Shown: positions 41,990-43,677 of the stretch, in pieces
How positions within the stretch are numbered: the stretch's first letter is position 1
Layout: each line of letters begins with the position of its first letter
NCBI RefSeq assembly: GCF_001552155.1
Contig: NZ_BCQQ01000047.1
Location: forward strand, 1-43,677
Direction: 5' to 3'
Length of the DNA: 43,677 nt
From: Actinomadura formosensis NBRC 14204
GTDB taxonomy: Bacteria; Actinomycetota; Actinomycetes; Streptosporangiales; Streptosporangiaceae
Made by a program: the position numbers and the translations under genes
The notes under the pieces: generated by a model
Database searches by the model: none
Seen by the model: only the letters and a program-made list of their open reading frames with translations
What the model was told of the DNA's origin: nothing

Positions 41990-42439
41990 ATGTCCAGTGA
42001 GCAGGGGGAAGGGCCGGAGTTCGGGTACGCGGTGGACGTGCGGCCGTTGTGGTCGGCCCGGGACTGGGCGGCCGAACAGGTCCGCGTCGTGCTGCGCGCC
42101 GCAGGTTGCGCGGAGTTCCCCGCCGGTGCCGGCTTCTCGGTGGAGAGCCACGACCTGCTCGTGGTGGGAATCTGCGATGACTTCACCAGACCCGCCCGGC
42201 CCCCTGGCCGCACGCAACCGGGCCGTCCAGATGCCGGCTACCGCACCGGACCCCATCCCGACGACGAGGAGTTGCTGGCGGTCTGGGCCCCAGCAGCGCA
42301 GACCCCTGTTGCACCGGTGCGAGGGGAGCGGGGACGACGCTGCGTCGAGTGGGGGAGACTCTGGCATCGGTGGAGTCGGCCGCTTCACGGCCCACCGCTG
42401 GCACGGGCGATGCGCCGACGGTCAGGCCCGAGCGCCTGA
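41990..42439 (+). CDS. Hypothetical protein, doubtful
   Basis: A 149-residue frame from ATG 41990 with GGGGAGAGGA about seven bases upstream. The first 60 residues (EFGYAVDVRPLWSARDWAAE; QVRVVLRAAGCAEFPAGAGF; SVESHDLLVVGICDDF) read like a real folded domain; the rest is Arg/Pro rich and shadow-like, suggesting a frameshift near 42185. No known domain is recognised. It lies in the debris between a serine-recombinase remnant and sigJ. Confidence 0.4.
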   Translation: MSSEQGEGPEFGYAVDVRPLWSARDWAAEQVRVVLRAAGCAEFPAGAGFSVESHDLLVVGICDDFTRPARPPGRTQPGRPDAGYRTGPHPDDEELLAVWAPAAQTPVAPVRGERGRRCVEWGRLWHRWSRPLHGPPLARAMRRRSGPSA

Positions 42440-42643
42440 CCAGGCCACAGATGCCCGGACCAGGACTGACACCGCTCAACATGGCTGGACCAGCTGGCAG
42501 CGATCATGGCGGTGCCGGGCGCGCGAAACCCGGCCCAGCTCGCCCGGTGCGACGTATTGATCCGCGGTGAGCTGCGCTCGTTCTGCGCTGACGGGGGAAT
42601 CGACACCCGCCGGCTGGCCGGCCGTTCCACCGGCTGAACAGTG
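42440..42643. other. Gene fragment debris before the second sigJ
   Basis: In the frame of 42482 the sequence reads WLDQLAAIMAVPGARNPAQL, ARCDVLIRGELRSFCADGG and IDTRRLAGRSTG before a TGA at 42637-42639. An in-frame TGA at 42467 leaves no start. It is protein-like but unassigned, probably the end of another lost gene. Confidence 0.3.
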
Positions 42644-43519
42644 TCAACCCAATGTCCAGGGGTGGAGTTTCTCCGGGTTGCGTACGACCCAGATCTGCTT
42701 GATCCGGTCTCCCACGATCTCGAACGCGAACACGGTCACGGTGACGCCGTCTTGCTGGGCCACCAGACCGGGCTGGCCGTTGACCGTGCGTTGCAGGAGC
42801 GTCATGTTGCCCGGCATTCGGTTAGCGATTTCGGCCCAGCCGTGCGCGATCTGCTCGGCGCCCTTGATGGGGTCCAGGAAAGCCATGACGAGGCCGCCGC
42901 TATCGGCGATCGCCGTGGCGTCGGGGTCGAGTAGCCCGATCAGGGCATCGATGTCCTTGGCCTCCCACGCCGCTTTGAAGGCCCGGACGACGCCGGCCTG
43001 CTGGACCATGGGAGTCACGGGAGCCTGCGAGGCGTGGATGCGACGGCGGGCCGAGGATGCCAGCTTGCGACATGCCGCCGGGGTACGGCCGGTGATGTCG
43101 GCCACCTCCGCGAAGGAGTAGCGGAAGACATCGTGAAGGATGAACGCCACGCGCTCGGCCGGGGTCATCGATTCGAGCACGACGAGGAAGGCCATGTTGA
43201 CCGACTCGTCCAGAGTGACCCGGTCGGCCGGGTCGGCCGGCCGTCCGGTGACCCACTCCGCGGGTTCGGGCAGCGGCTCGGGAATCCATTCGCCCACATA
43301 ATGCTCCCGGCGGGCCCGTGCCGAATTGAGCAAGTTGAGACAGATACGGCTGGCCACCGTGGTCAGCCACGCGCCGGGGGACGCAATGGCGTCCCGCTGC
43401 TGGCGGGACATGGCGTACCAGCGAGCGTAGGTCTCCTGGACGGCATCCTCGGCCTCGGCCAGCGAGCCGAGCAGCCGGTAGGCGAGATTGATCAGCTGCC
43501 GCCGCTCACTGATGATCAT
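42644..43519 (-). CDS. sigJ: RNA polymerase sigma factor SigJ (ECF41), second copy
   Basis: A 291-residue ECF41 factor: sigma2 LINLAYRLLGSLAEAEDAVQ (9-28), sigma4 MTPAERVAFILHDVFRYSFA (118-137), and a SnoaL-like C-domain from about 172. The DGGGK-type motif is DSGGL (206-210) and the terminal motif is NPEKL (about 282-286), variants of the first SigJ's DSGGK and NPDKL. The two share architecture but differ widely, so they are paralogues or separately acquired rather than a recent duplication. The start MIISERRQLI is short of the usual N-terminus by a few residues. No partner oxidoreductase or epimerase is adjacent on the visible side; it may lie beyond 43677. Confidence 0.94.
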   Translation of the reverse strand: MIISERRQLINLAYRLLGSLAEAEDAVQETYARWYAMSRQQRDAIASPGAWLTTVASRICLNLLNSARARREHYVGEWIPEPLPEPAEWVTGRPADPADRVTLDESVNMAFLVVLESMTPAERVAFILHDVFRYSFAEVADITGRTPAACRKLASSARRRIHASQAPVTPMVQQAGVVRAFKAAWEAKDIDALIGLLDPDATAIADSGGLVMAFLDPIKGAEQIAHGWAEIANRMPGNMTLLQRTVNGQPGLVAQQDGVTVTVFAFEIVGDRIKQIWVVRNPEKLHPWTLG

Positions 43520-43608
43520 GCTGAGGGTTGGATCGGACCGGCCGTGTCCTGGCCTGGTTGGTCATGGGCGTCGCCAGCCCTCCTCGGTCTCATCTGCCTT
43601 CACCACTT

Positions 43609-43675
43609 CGACAAGACACCGCACCGGAATGTGAGGTCGGCGCCCCGCCTCACATTCCGCGGGGCGATCTTGTCG
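43609..43675. repeat. Long two-stem inverted repeat upstream of sigJ
   Basis: Outer arms CGACAAGA (43609-43616) and TCTTGTCG (43668-43675) enclose an internal 8-by-8 mismatch, then perfect 12-bp arms CGGAATGTGAGG (43625-43636) and CCTCACATTCCG (43648-43659) around an 11-base loop. CGCCCCG (43641-43647) can alternatively pair with CGGGGCG (43660-43666), which would break the inner stem. The element lies 90 bp upstream of the sigJ start, at the window edge. Confidence 0.55.
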
Positions 43676-43677
43676 TA

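Overview
The window is about 43.7 kb of very high-GC DNA with GTG/ATG starts, strong GGAGG-type ribosome binding sites and dense gene packing. Its gene families (DrrAB-type exporters, ECF41 and ECF42 sigma factors, DUF3618/Holin-X/YihY stress genes, many TetR regulators, VOC proteins) point to a filamentous actinobacterium of the Streptosporangiales/Streptomycetales type. An Actinomadura-like host is a guess from gene content only. No rRNA, tRNA or CRISPR array was seen.

Bases 1-27072 are mostly ordinary chromosomal gene pairs: a partial unknown gene; an EamA exporter; a TetR-controlled DrrAB exporter; a thioesterase; a SnoaL-like protein; an ECF42 sigma factor with its YciI/DGPF partner; an AI-2E-family membrane protein; a secreted esterase; a GNAT enzyme; a Holin-X/DUF3618/YihY operon; a streptogramin-lyase-like propeller with a divergent TetR and a clean palindromic operator; a VOC protein next to a DrrC-like UvrA paralogue; a NarL-type two-component pair; an APC permease; an ArsR-rhodanese repressor with an MFS operon; and an epimerase coupled to an ECF41 (SigJ) sigma factor. 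Several genes here are eroded. A beta-lactamase and an MBL/rhodanese gene have lost their middles but keep start, ribosome binding site and stop. A PPOX-type oxidase survives only as its last 50 or so codons, and a TetR gene has lost both ends.

Bases 27400-43677 are accessory. They hold a wrecked tyrosine recombinase, a carboxylesterase, two oppositely oriented Tn3-family transposase remnants, a resistance-like cassette, a wrecked serine resolvase, an alpha/beta hydrolase, an intact tyrosine recombinase divergent from a zinc-ribbon coiled-coil protein, a second serine-recombinase remnant and a second SigJ.

The most interesting unit is 30926-36187. It contains a Tat-exported serine hydrolase of the beta-lactamase/DD-peptidase fold, a VanS-like kinase, a VanR-like regulator, a VanY-type D,D-carboxypeptidase and a VanJ-like membrane phosphatase, with no VanHAX ligase system. 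The serine hydrolase and vanY-like genes, 3.4 kb apart, carry matching promoter-region elements: two 8-bp repeats one helical turn apart plus a third element. The two 33-bp blocks agree at 26 positions, and each lies the same distance (65 bp) from the next ATG. This suggests a local regulon of the VanR-like protein. The unit lies between Tn3 transposase and resolvase remnants, which resembles a decayed resistance transposon.
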